Assembly (NCBI RefSeq): GCF_005047355.1
Contig: NZ_SUMC01000015.1
Location: 62,001-126,000 of the forward strand
From: Actinacidiphila oryziradicis
GTDB lineage: Bacteria; Actinomycetota; Actinomycetes; Streptomycetales; Streptomycetaceae
Length of the DNA: 64,000 nucleotides
Direction of reading: 5' to 3'
Position numbers and translations under genes: made by a program. Below are positions 34,895 through 44,376 of this stretch, piece after piece; within the stretch, counting starts at the first letter, position 1, and every line of letters begins with the position of its first letter. The notes under the pieces are model-generated. The model saw nothing but the letters and a program-made list of their open reading frames with translations. It searched no databases and had not been told where the DNA came from.

Positions 34895-35976
34895 GGATCG
34901 GCATTGTGGGTGCAGGCAAGATCAGTGGCGCCTACCTCACCACGCTGAACGGTTTGACGTCTGTTCAACTCACCGCCGTCACCGACCTCGACCGGGACCG
35001 TGCCGTGAGCCTGGCCGCGGAGGGGACGGCCGGGGGAGCGGGCAACGGGAAGGAGGTCGCGGTCGTCGGCTCCGTCGCCGAGCTGGTCGCCCGGGACGAC
35101 GTGGACGCCGTGCTCAACCTGACCATCCCCGCCGCGCACGCCGAGGTCGCCCTCGCGGCGCTCGGCGCGGGAAAGCATGTCTACGGCGAGAAGCCGCTCG
35201 CGGTCGACCAGAAGGAGGCCGAGGCCGTCCTCGGCGCGGCCCGTGCCGCGGCACTGCGCGTGGGCTGCGCCCCCGACACCGTTCTCGGTACCGGCGCCCA
35301 GACCGCCCGTAAGGCCGTCGACGACGGCCTGATCGGCCGGCCGGTCGCCGCCACGGCCTTCATGACCGGTGCCGGGCACGAGAAGTGGCATCCGGACCCG
35401 GAGTTCTACTACCGCCCCGGTGGCGGCCCGCTGCTCGATATGGGCCCCTACTACCTCTCCGCGCTGGTCCACCTGCTCGGTCCGGTGGTCAAGGTGACCG
35501 GCGCTTCGTCGCGGCCGCGCGCCGAGCGCACCATCGGCAGCGGCCCCCGCGCCGGGCAGACCTTCGCGGTGGAGGTGGACACCCACATCACCGGGGTCCT
35601 GGATCACGCCGGGGGAGCGTTGAGCACCCTGGTGATGAGCTTCGACGTCAAGGCCGCGCGCCTGCCGCGGATCGAGGTGCACGGGACCGAGGCATCGCTG
35701 TCCGTGCCCGATCCCAACAACTTCGACGGGCCCGTCGAGATCAACCGCGGCGCCGGCTGGGAAGCCCTGCCGGTGAGTGCCGGGTACCGGGACGCTGGTC
35801 GCGGCATCGGCCTCGCCGATCTGGCCGAGGCATTGGCGGAGGGGCGACCGCACCGCGCGTCCGCCGAACTCGCCGCCCACGTCCTGGACGTCATGCTCAC
35901 CCTCATGGAGGCGGCGGACCAGGGCCGTGCGCTCCCTGTCGTCAGCACCTGCGAGCGGCCCGCTCCGGTGACCTGA
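34879..35976 (+). CDS. Gfo/Idh/MocA-family dehydrogenase, paralogue of the 20127 gene
   Basis: 365 residues from a GTG with GGAAAGGGG seven bases before it. RIGIVGAGKISGAYLTTLNG opens the Rossmann fold, GEKPLAVDQ holds the catalytic-type Lys, and EFYYRPGGGPLLDMGPYYLS is shared with the 20127 protein. The ThuA upstream is broken, while this gene is intact. It is followed after 73 bases by the first GH38 gene. Probably oxidises a sugar released or handled by the mannosidases, by analogy only. Confidence 0.9.
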   Translation: MGEPLRIGIVGAGKISGAYLTTLNGLTSVQLTAVTDLDRDRAVSLAAEGTAGGAGNGKEVAVVGSVAELVARDDVDAVLNLTIPAAHAEVALAALGAGKHVYGEKPLAVDQKEAEAVLGAARAAALRVGCAPDTVLGTGAQTARKAVDDGLIGRPVAATAFMTGAGHEKWHPDPEFYYRPGGGPLLDMGPYYLSALVHLLGPVVKVTGASSRPRAERTIGSGPRAGQTFAVEVDTHITGVLDHAGGALSTLVMSFDVKAARLPRIEVHGTEASLSVPDPNNFDGPVEINRGAGWEALPVSAGYRDAGRGIGLADLAEALAEGRPHRASAELAAHVLDVMLTLMEAADQGRALPVVSTCERPAPVT

Positions 35977-36049
35977 CCCGGCCGCCCGGCGACCTCAACA
36001 GTACCTCCGGACCGCACCGCACACGTCGCAGCAACAGGAGACCCACCCT

Positions 36050-39000
36050 ATGCACGACGACCGACAACTGGTCGAAGCACGACTGGAGCGCGTCCTGCGG
36101 GAGCGCATCCGCCCGGCCGTCTACCCGCTGACGGCGCCCCTGGACGTCGAGATCTGGTCCGCCCCGGGCGAACCCGTGCCTGTGGCCGAGGGGTTGGCGG
36201 CGGCAACCCGGCCCATCGCCGAGGGTACTCAGTGGGGTAGGCCCTGGGGGACCAGTTGGTTCAAGGTCACCGGAACGGTCCCCGCCGAGTGGGCCGGTGC
36301 CACTGTCGAGGCTGTGCTCGATCTCGGTTTCACCCCGCGCACCCCGGGCTTCCAGTGCGAGGGCCTCGTCTACCGCCCCGACGGCTCGCCGATCAAGGGC
36401 CTCCATCCGCGCAACTCCCATGTGCGGCTGGATTTCCCGGTGGTCGGTGGGGAGGAGGTGCACTGGCGGATCGAGGCAGCCTCCAACCCGGATCTCGACG
36501 CGAACGGTGTGCCCTTCCAGCCCACGCCGTTGGGCGACCGGACCACCGCGGGCGACGCGCTTCAGTACACGCTCGGCCCGATGCGGCTGGCCGTCTTCGA
36601 CGAGACAGTGTGGAACCTCGCCATGGACCTGGAGGTGCTCGGCGAGCTGATGGCAGAGCTCCCCGTGGACGGCGCGCGCCGCTGGGAGATCCTGCGCGCG
36701 GTCGGCCGGGCGCTGGACGCCGTCGACCTGCAGGACGTCAACAGCACCGCCCAGGCGGCCCGGGACGAACTGGCCGGCGTGCTGGCCGCTCCGGCCGTCC
36801 CCGCCGCGCACCGGATCAGTGCGGTCGGCCACGCCCATATCGACTCCGCGTGGCTGTGGCCGCTGCGCGAGACAGTGCGTAAGGTCGCCCGGACTGCGTC
36901 CAACATGACCGCTCTGCTGGAGGCGGAGCCCGAGTTCGTCTTCGCCATGTCCCAGGCCCAGCAGTTCGCCTGGATCAAGGACCACCGGCCGGAGGTCTGG
37001 GCACGGGTCAAGAAGGCCGTGGCGGCCGGCCGGTTCATCCCGGTCGGCGGCATGTGGGTGGAGTCCGACACCAACATGCCCGGCTCCGAGGCGATGGCCC
37101 GGCAGTTCGTCCACGGCAAGCGCTTCTTCCTCGAGGAGTTCGGCATCGAGAGCGAGGAGGCGTGGCTTCCGGACACCTTCGGCTTCGCCGCCGGGCTGCC
37201 GCAGATCATCAAGGCGGCCGGGGCACGTCGGCTGCTGACCCAGAAGATCTCCTGGAGCCGGACCAATCGCTTTCCGCACCACACCTTCCTCTGGGAGGGC
37301 ATCGACGGCTCCCGGATCTTCACCCACTTCCCGCCGGTGGACTCGTACAACTGTGAAATGAAGGGTCGTCAGATCGCGCACGCAGCAAGCAACTTCAAGG
37401 AGAAGGGCGTCGCCACCCGCTCGCTGGCACCGACCGGCTACGGCGACGGCGGAGGCGGCACGACCCGCGAGATGGTCGCCAAGGCGGCGCGACTGCGCAA
37501 CCTGGAGGGCTCCGCCACGGTGCAGTGGGAGGCCCCCGCGACGTTCTTCGACAAGGCCGAGGCCGAGTACGCGAACCCGCCGGTCTGGGTCGGCGAGCTC
37601 TACCTGGAACTGCATCGCGCCACGCTGACCAGCCAGGCCCAGACCAAGCGCGGCAACCGGCGCAGCGAGTCGCTGCTGCGGGAGGCCGAGCTGTGGGCGG
37701 CGACGGCGTCGGTCCGCGCCGGAGTCCCGTACCCGTACGCCGAGTTGGACCGGATCTGGAAGACGGTGCTGCTGCACCAGTTCCACGACATCCTGCCCGG
37801 CTCATCCATCGCCTGGGTGCACCGCGAGGCGCGCGAGACCTACGCCCGGATGGGCGAGGAGCTGGAAGGCATCATCGCGGGCGCCCAGCGGGCCCTGGCC
37901 GGCGAGGGATCGGTCGAGCTGTTGTTCAACGGTGCTCCGCACACTCGCGGCGGGGTGTCCGCGGGCGGTGCCGCACCTGAAGCCGGGCCGGGCGGCGCGG
38001 TGACACCCGTGCCGCACGAAGGGGGCGGTCTCGTGCTGGACAACGGCCTGCTGCGCGTCGAGATCGACAATCGCGGGCTGGTGGTGTCGGCCTACGACCT
38101 CACGGCCGGCCGTGAGGCGGTCGCACCGGGACAGGCGGCCAACCTGCTGCAACTGCACCCTGACTTCCCCAACCAGTGGGACGCCTGGGATGTCGACGCC
38201 TTCTACCGGAACACCGGCCGCGACCTGGTCGAGGTGGAGTCCCTGGGTGTCGAGGGCACGTCGGTCCGCATCGAGCGGGTCTTCGGCGAGTCGAGGGTCG
38301 TCCAGCTGCTGTCGGTGCCGAACGGCGTGAAGCGGCTCGATATCGACACCGAGGTGGACTGGCACGAACGGGAGCAGTTCCTGAAGCTGTCCTTCCCGCT
38401 GGACGTGAAGGCGGACCGGTACGCCTCGGAGACCCAGTTCGGGCACGCGTACCGGCCCACCCACCAGAACACCAGCTGGGAGTGGGCGAAGTTCGAGGCC
38501 TGCAACCACCGCTTCGTCCACGTCGACGAGCCGGGCTGGGGTGTCGCGGTCGTCAACGACGCGACCTACGGCCACGACGTCACCCGCTCGGTACGTGTCG
38601 CCGATGCGGGCACGACCACGACTGTGCGGGCGTCGCTGCTGCGCGCGCCACGCTATCCCGACCCGGAGACCGACCAGGGTGTGCACCGGTTCCGGCACGC
38701 GCTCGTGCCGGGCGCCACTATCGCCGACGCGGTCCGCGAGGGCTACCGGGCCAACCTTCCCGAGCACCGGCTCACCGGGGCGGTCGCCGCAGTGGCGCCG
38801 CTGGTGTCCGTGGACGAGGATGCCGTGGTGGTGAGCGCGGTGAAGCTGGCCGACGACCGCGGCGGCGATCTGGTGGTGCGCCTCTACGAGGCCAACGGCG
38901 GGCGCGCGCACGCCACCGTGTCCGTGGCCGACGGCTTCGTCGTCGACCGCGCCGTCCTGACCGACCTGCTGGAGCGCCCCCTCGTGGACGCCGAAGCACT

Positions 39001-39076
39001 CTCGGCCGAGGACGGAACCGTCTCCCTCGACCTGCGCCCCTTCCAACTGGTGACGCTGCGCATACCGCGAGCCTGA
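36050..39076 (+). CDS. GH38 alpha-mannosidase 1
   Basis: 1008 residues; AGGAG nine bases before the ATG. Metal-site motif GHAHIDSAWLWPLRETVRK at about 260-278 and the nucleophile Asp340 in WVESDTNMPGSEAM; LPDTFGFAAGLPQIIKAAG follows. The helical bundle (QFHDILPGSSIAW) and C-terminal beta domains complete a full-length enzyme. There is no signal peptide, so it works in the cytoplasm on imported mannosides, removing alpha-linked mannose with a Zn or Co ion. A second GH38 gene lies downstream across a DUF2264 gene. Confidence 0.93.
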   Translation: MHDDRQLVEARLERVLRERIRPAVYPLTAPLDVEIWSAPGEPVPVAEGLAAATRPIAEGTQWGRPWGTSWFKVTGTVPAEWAGATVEAVLDLGFTPRTPGFQCEGLVYRPDGSPIKGLHPRNSHVRLDFPVVGGEEVHWRIEAASNPDLDANGVPFQPTPLGDRTTAGDALQYTLGPMRLAVFDETVWNLAMDLEVLGELMAELPVDGARRWEILRAVGRALDAVDLQDVNSTAQAARDELAGVLAAPAVPAAHRISAVGHAHIDSAWLWPLRETVRKVARTASNMTALLEAEPEFVFAMSQAQQFAWIKDHRPEVWARVKKAVAAGRFIPVGGMWVESDTNMPGSEAMARQFVHGKRFFLEEFGIESEEAWLPDTFGFAAGLPQIIKAAGARRLLTQKISWSRTNRFPHHTFLWEGIDGSRIFTHFPPVDSYNCEMKGRQIAHAASNFKEKGVATRSLAPTGYGDGGGGTTREMVAKAARLRNLEGSATVQWEAPATFFDKAEAEYANPPVWVGELYLELHRATLTSQAQTKRGNRRSESLLREAELWAATASVRAGVPYPYAELDRIWKTVLLHQFHDILPGSSIAWVHREARETYARMGEELEGIIAGAQRALAGEGSVELLFNGAPHTRGGVSAGGAAPEAGPGGAVTPVPHEGGGLVLDNGLLRVEIDNRGLVVSAYDLTAGREAVAPGQAANLLQLHPDFPNQWDAWDVDAFYRNTGRDLVEVESLGVEGTSVRIERVFGESRVVQLLSVPNGVKRLDIDTEVDWHEREQFLKLSFPLDVKADRYASETQFGHAYRPTHQNTSWEWAKFEACNHRFVHVDEPGWGVAVVNDATYGHDVTRSVRVADAGTTTTVRASLLRAPRYPDPETDQGVHRFRHALVPGATIADAVREGYRANLPEHRLTGAVAAVAPLVSVDEDAVVVSAVKLADDRGGDLVVRLYEANGGRAHATVSVADGFVVDRAVLTDLLERPLVDAEALSAEDGTVSLDLRPFQLVTLRIPRA

Positions 39077-39251
39077 CGCCCGTCACCGGTCAAGCGTGGA
39101 GCGCCGTCCGGCAAGCCCTGTCGCTCGGCGCTCCACCGCCGCTTCCCCGCCCTGGAAAGCGCCGGTACGTTGCACCAGTTCACCCACCGGAGGCATTGGC
39201 AACACTCCATCACGTGGACGCACCTTCACCGACCCGGGAGATCCGCCACTC

Positions 39252-41234
39252 ATGAACCGCACCCCCGCCGAGGACCGCGCCCACTGGGAGCAGACCGCAG
39301 ACCGGCTGCTGCTCGCAGTGCGGCCGTACGCGACCGCCGGGCACGCGCTGATCGGGTTGCCCGGAGTGCCGAGCCACAACGGCAGGCACAGTGACGGTCT
39401 CGAAGGCTTCGCCCGGACCTTCCTGCTGGCCGGGTTCCGGCTGGCGGGGGCAGGCGGGGCCGACCCGCACGGCCTGGCCGACTGGTATGCGTCCGGGTTG
39501 GCCGCCGGTACCGACCCGAAGCACCCCGAACGCTGGCCCAGCTTCGCCGAGGCGAACCAGGCCAAGGTCGAGGCCGCCTCCATCGCGCTTGCGCTGCACG
39601 AGACCCGGCCCTGGATCTGGGACCGGCTCGACGACCGGGTGAGGCAGCAGGTCCTGGACTGGCTCGCGCCGATGGTCGGCAACCTCATGCCGGGCAACAA
39701 CTGGGTCTGGTTCCAGGGCATCACCGAGGCGTTCGCCCGTACCGCCGGAGGGAAGTGGCTCCAGCAGGACCTGGACCGAACCATCGCGCTCACCGACGGC
39801 TGGTACGCGGGGGAAGGCTGGTACTCCGACGGCCTCACCGGCGCGCTGCACCGCAACTTCGACCACTACAACGGCTGGGCCATGCACCTGTACCCGCTGT
39901 GGTTCTGCCGCATCCTCGGCGATGCCGCACCCGCGGGGCTGATCGACCGCTACCGCGCCCGGCTGCGCCGCTTCCTTGAGGACCAGCGACTGCTGGTCGG
40001 CGCCAACGGCTCGCCACTCGTCCAAGGACGCTCGCTCACCTACCGGCACGCCGCCCTGGCACCGCTGTGGACCGGTGCGCTTTTCGACGCCACGCCACTG
40101 GCGGCGGGGGAGACCCGCGCCATCGCCAACCGGATGCTCGACCACTTCACCCGGAACGGCGCGACCGACGACCGCGGCCTGCTCACCCTGGGCTGGCACC
40201 GCCCCTACCGCGGTGTACTCCAGGGCTACTCCGGGCCCGCGTCTCCCTACTGGGCCAGCAAGGGCTTCATCGGCCTCGCGCTGCCGGCGGACCACCCGGT
40301 GTGGACCGAGGAGGCCACCCCGCTCCCGGTCGAGCGGGGCGACTTCACCCGTACCCTGGCCGCGCCCGGCTGGCTGGTCTCCGGCACCGCCGCCGACGGT
40401 GTGGTGCGGGTCGTCAACCACGGCGGCGACCACGCCGACCCGGACCGCCTCCACTCCGACGACCCCTGCTACGCGCGCTTCGCCTACTCCACCCACACCG
40501 CGCCGGAAACCCCCGGGGACGCCAGCCCCGGGCCCGGCTCCTGCCCGGACGCCGAGCCGCTGGACAACGCCGTCGTCCTCCTCGACACGCACGGCCGGGC
40601 CTCCCACCGGCGCCCGTCCACCCGGATCTCCATCGACGGCGCCACCGCCGTCTCCCGCTCCCGCGCGCACTGGCCCGAGGACGCCACCTGGGACGTCTTC
40701 GGCGGCCCCGACACCGCGTACCGAATCGGTCCCTGGGTCACCGTCGGCTCCGCCTTGCGCGGCTCCGTCGAGGTGCGGGCCGTGCGGGTCGACCCCGCCG
40801 ACGACGACCCGGCCGGGGAGCCGCACCTGCTGCGGATCGGCGGCTGGGCCCTGGCGGCGGACCCGCCGTCGGCGCCCGCCCCCGCGGCGGACGGCGCCAC
40901 CGCCCGGGTGGCGGACGCCGACGGACTGGTCTCCCTGGTCACAGGCATCCACGGCCTGCCCCGCGCCACCGTGGTGCCAGGCCAGGACAGCAATGCTCTG
41001 GGCGCGGCCTCGGCGACCCCCGTCGTGGAGAGCGAGGGCCCCGTCGCCCACGGCAGTGTCTGTGTCGCCCTCGTCCACCTGGGCGAGGCCGACCCGAGCG
41101 CCCTGCCGGAGGTCACCACTCGGGCGCAGGACGCCGACCTGCTCGTGGACATCGCCTGGCCGAACGGCGCGCGCGACACCATCCGGCTGCCCGACCCCGC
41201 GCAGGACCCCTGGAAGGACCGTCCCCGTGCATGA
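39252..41234 (+). CDS. DUF2264-family protein
   Basis: 660 residues from the ATG at 39252; the frame is open upstream but the family starts here (RTPAEDRAHWEQTADRLLLA). Conserved features: SHNGRHSDGLEGFARTFLLA, NNWVWFQGITEAF, DGWYAGEGWYSDG, HYNGWAMHLYPLW and WHRPYRGVLQGYSGPASPYW. The aromatic-rich, probably (alpha/alpha)-barrel N-terminal domain resembles glycan lyases and unsaturated glucuronyl hydrolases. It is cytoplasmic. Its place between two GH38 genes, overlapping the second by eight bases, suggests a linked step on the same glycan. Activity not established. Confidence 0.85.
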   Translation: MNRTPAEDRAHWEQTADRLLLAVRPYATAGHALIGLPGVPSHNGRHSDGLEGFARTFLLAGFRLAGAGGADPHGLADWYASGLAAGTDPKHPERWPSFAEANQAKVEAASIALALHETRPWIWDRLDDRVRQQVLDWLAPMVGNLMPGNNWVWFQGITEAFARTAGGKWLQQDLDRTIALTDGWYAGEGWYSDGLTGALHRNFDHYNGWAMHLYPLWFCRILGDAAPAGLIDRYRARLRRFLEDQRLLVGANGSPLVQGRSLTYRHAALAPLWTGALFDATPLAAGETRAIANRMLDHFTRNGATDDRGLLTLGWHRPYRGVLQGYSGPASPYWASKGFIGLALPADHPVWTEEATPLPVERGDFTRTLAAPGWLVSGTAADGVVRVVNHGGDHADPDRLHSDDPCYARFAYSTHTAPETPGDASPGPGSCPDAEPLDNAVVLLDTHGRASHRRPSTRISIDGATAVSRSRAHWPEDATWDVFGGPDTAYRIGPWVTVGSALRGSVEVRAVRVDPADDDPAGEPHLLRIGGWALAADPPSAPAPAADGATARVADADGLVSLVTGIHGLPRATVVPGQDSNALGAASATPVVESEGPVAHGSVCVALVHLGEADPSALPEVTTRAQDADLLVDIAWPNGARDTIRLPDPAQDPWKDRPRA

Positions 41235-44200
41235 TGATCGCCGGATCACCGAGACCCGGATCCGCAAGCTGCTGGACCGGGTGATCCGACCCGCCCTCCA
41301 CAGCGAGACCCACCCGCTCGCCCTGAGCGCCTGGGCGGTCGACGGCGAACCCGTTCCCGTCGCCGAGGCCCTGAAGGCCGACTATCAGCCCTTCGTCCTC
41401 GGCTCCAGCTGGGGCGGTCCCTGGTCGACGACCTGGCTACGGGCGCGCGCGCAGGTGCCCCAGAGCTGGGCCGGCCGCCGCGTCGAGGCCGTTTTCGACC
41501 TCGGCTTCGACATCAGCCGTGGGCCCGGCGGCCAGGCCGAGGGCCTGGTCCACGACGCCCATGGCTCTCCGATGCAGGGCCTGCACCCCTATCACCGCAG
41601 CGTGCTGCTCACACAGTCCGCCACCGGGGGCGACCAGGTCGACCTGCTCGTGGAGCTGGCCGCCAACCCCTGGATCGTGGGCAGCGCGGGCCGCAATACC
41701 CACTTCGGTTCGCTGGAGACCGCGGGCAACGAGCACCTCTACCGCCTCGGGCAGGCCGAGATCGCCGTGCGCGAGGAGGACGTCTGGCACCTGATCCATG
41801 ACATCGAGGTGCTCGACGAGCTGATGCACGAGCTGCCCGAGGGCTCCTCCCGGCGCCACGAGATCCTGTACGCGCTGCGCCGGGCCGCCGACGCCGTCGA
41901 CCCCACCGATGTGGCGGGAACCGCGGCGGAGGCCCGGAAGAGGCTGGTCGACGTGCTCGCCCGGCCTGCGCACGCCTCTGCGCACACCATCGCGGCGGTC
42001 GGGCACGCCCACATCGACTCCGCCTGGCTGTGGCCGGTCCGCGAGACGGTGCGCAAGTGCGCCCGCACCTTCACCAACATGACGACCCTGGCCCAGGAGT
42101 ACCCCGAGCTGGTCTTCGCCTGCTCCTCGGCGCAGCAGTACGCCTGGATGAAGGAACAACACCCGGAGGTCTTCGCCCGGATGAAGAAGGCCGTCGCCGC
42201 GGGCACCTGGGCGCCGGTCGGCGGGATGTGGGTCGAGGCCGACGGCAACCTGCCGGGTGGCGAGGCCCTGGCCCGCCAACTCGTCTACGGCCGACGCTTC
42301 TTCGCCGAGGAGTTCGGCATCGAGCAGCATGGTGTCTGGCTGCCCGACTCCTTCGGCTACACCGCCGCCTACCCGCAGCTAGCCAAGCTCGCCGGCGCCC
42401 GCTGGTTCCTCACCCAGAAGCTCTCCTGGAACGAGACGAACCGCCTGCCCCACCACACCTTCGCCTGGGAGGGTATCGACGGCACCCGCGTCTTCACCCA
42501 CTTCCCGCCCGTCGACACCTACAACGCCGAGCTCACCGGGGCCGAACTCGCCCACGCTGAGGACAACTTCGCGGACAAGGGGATCGCCACCCGCTCGCTT
42601 GCGCCGTTCGGCCACGGCGACGGCGGCGGCGGTCCCACCCCCTCGATGCTGGAGAAGGCCCGCCGCCTCCGGGACCTGGAGGGGTCGCCCCGGGTGCTGG
42701 TCGAGGCGCCGGATGCCTTCTTCACTGCCGCGGCGGCCGAGCACGAGCGGCTCCCGGTCTGGCGCGGCGAGCTCTACCTGGAGAACCATCGCGGCACCTT
42801 CACCAGCCAAGCCCGTACCAAGCGGGGCAACCGCCGCTCCGAGGCCTTGCTTCGCGAGGCCGAGCTGTGGGCCGCCACGGCGGCGGTCCGGTCGGGCGCG
42901 GCCTACCCCTACGAGCGGCTGGAGCGGACCTGGCAGCGCGTACTGCTCAACCAGTTCCACGACATCCTCCCGGGCTCGTCCATCGCCTGGGTGCACCAGC
43001 AGGCCGAACGCGAGTACGGAGAGATCCAACGGGAGCTGGAGCAGGTCATCGGCGAGGCGGTGGCGCAACTGCCCGGCGCGCCCGCCTTCCTCAACAGCGG
43101 CCCGCTGCCGCGCCGCGAGGTCGCCTTCCTGGCGCCGGACCAGGCGGCGGTCGAGTCCTACCCGGAGGGCCAGTTCCTCGCGGACGGCAGGCTCGCTGTC
43201 CTGGCCCAGGCGCCCGCTCTCGGGTCCGGCACAGAGACCGTCCCCGCGCGACCGGTCACCGCCCGCGCCGAGGACGGCGGCTACGTCCTCGACAACGGCC
43301 GACTGCGGGTCGTGGTCGACCACCGAGGCCTGGTGACCTCCGCCTACGACCACGCGGGGGAGCGCGAGGCCATCGCTCCCGGCGCGGCCGGCAACCTGCT
43401 CCAGGTCCACCCGGACGACCCCAACCTGTGGTCGGCCTGGAACCTCGACGCCTACTACCGCGACACCGTCCGCGACCTCGACCACGCCGAGGCGGTCACC
43501 CTGGTCGACGCCGGGCCGCTGCTGGCGGTGGTGCGGGTGGAGCGTGCCCACGGGGCCTCGCGCTTCGTCCAGCACATCGAACTTGCGGCGGAGAGCGCCC
43601 AGTTGACGGTTCGCAACGACATCGATTGGCAGGAGCGCGACACCGTGCTCAAGGCGGCCTGGCCGATCGACATCCACGCCGAGCACGAGAGCGCCGAGAT
43701 CCAGTTCGGCCACGTGCGCCGGCCCACCCACGAGAACACCAGCTGGGACGCCGCCCGTTTCGAGCTGTGGGCGCACCGCTGGATCCACGTGGGCGAGCGC
43801 GGCTGGGGGGCCGCGTTGCTCACCGACTCCACCTACGGCCACGACCTGCACCGCGACACCCGCGCGGACGGGGGCACCACCACCACCGTGCGGCTCTCCC
43901 TGCTGCGCGCGCCGCACAGCCCCGACCCGCAGGCCGACCGGGGCCGGCACCAGTTCAGTTACGCCCTGGTCCCGGGCGCAGGAGTCGAGCAGGCCGTCGC
44001 GGGCGGCTATGCGCTCTCGCTGCCGCTCCGACCCGCCGCCGTGGAGGCCGCTCCCCTGATCTCCCTCGACCAGGACGAGGTCGTGGTGGAGTCCGTCAAG
44101 CTGGCGGACGACCGCAGCGGCGACGTGGTGGTCCGCCTGTACGAGTCGGGCGGCGGAACGGCCACGGCACGTCTGACGACCGGGTTCCCGCTCGCCGCCG

Positions 44201-44376
44201 CCTGGGACTGCGACCTGTTGGAGCAGCCGTGGCCGCAGCCCGCCCCGGGCACCCCCGAGCGGAGGCCGGCCCTTCTGCCGGAGGAGCCGGACGGCGTCCG
44301 GTTGCGGCTGCGACCCTTCCAGATCCTGACGCTGCGCTTGCGTCCCGAGGCCGCCACCGCCGGAGGGCGGGGATGA
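41227..44376 (+). CDS. GH38 alpha-mannosidase 2
   Basis: 1049 residues. The GTG at 41227 (GGAAGGA upstream) gives the N-terminus VHDDRRITETRIRKLLDRVI, parallel to MHDDRQLVEARLERVLRERI in the first enzyme; the frame runs open far upstream as a shadow of the DUF2264 gene. His260/His262/Asp264 in GHAHIDSAWLWPV and nucleophile Asp339 in WVEADGNLPGGEAL are intact, as is WLPDSFGYTAAYPQ. No signal peptide. It overlaps the DUF2264 gene at its start and the ROK gene at its end (ATGA), so all three are translationally coupled. Confidence 0.93.
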   Translation: MHDDRRITETRIRKLLDRVIRPALHSETHPLALSAWAVDGEPVPVAEALKADYQPFVLGSSWGGPWSTTWLRARAQVPQSWAGRRVEAVFDLGFDISRGPGGQAEGLVHDAHGSPMQGLHPYHRSVLLTQSATGGDQVDLLVELAANPWIVGSAGRNTHFGSLETAGNEHLYRLGQAEIAVREEDVWHLIHDIEVLDELMHELPEGSSRRHEILYALRRAADAVDPTDVAGTAAEARKRLVDVLARPAHASAHTIAAVGHAHIDSAWLWPVRETVRKCARTFTNMTTLAQEYPELVFACSSAQQYAWMKEQHPEVFARMKKAVAAGTWAPVGGMWVEADGNLPGGEALARQLVYGRRFFAEEFGIEQHGVWLPDSFGYTAAYPQLAKLAGARWFLTQKLSWNETNRLPHHTFAWEGIDGTRVFTHFPPVDTYNAELTGAELAHAEDNFADKGIATRSLAPFGHGDGGGGPTPSMLEKARRLRDLEGSPRVLVEAPDAFFTAAAAEHERLPVWRGELYLENHRGTFTSQARTKRGNRRSEALLREAELWAATAAVRSGAAYPYERLERTWQRVLLNQFHDILPGSSIAWVHQQAEREYGEIQRELEQVIGEAVAQLPGAPAFLNSGPLPRREVAFLAPDQAAVESYPEGQFLADGRLAVLAQAPALGSGTETVPARPVTARAEDGGYVLDNGRLRVVVDHRGLVTSAYDHAGEREAIAPGAAGNLLQVHPDDPNLWSAWNLDAYYRDTVRDLDHAEAVTLVDAGPLLAVVRVERAHGASRFVQHIELAAESAQLTVRNDIDWQERDTVLKAAWPIDIHAEHESAEIQFGHVRRPTHENTSWDAARFELWAHRWIHVGERGWGAALLTDSTYGHDLHRDTRADGGTTTTVRLSLLRAPHSPDPQADRGRHQFSYALVPGAGVEQAVAGGYALSLPLRPAAVEAAPLISLDQDEVVVESVKLADDRSGDVVVRLYESGGGTATARLTTGFPLAAAWDCDLLEQPWPQPAPGTPERRPALLPEEPDGVRLRLRPFQILTLRLRPEAATAGGRG

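Noticed and set aside
39976..41226. N-terminal extension of GH38 gene 2
   Set aside because: The open frame continues through the DUF2264 gene but is Pro/Thr/Arg-rich; the family N-terminus starts at the GTG at 41227.
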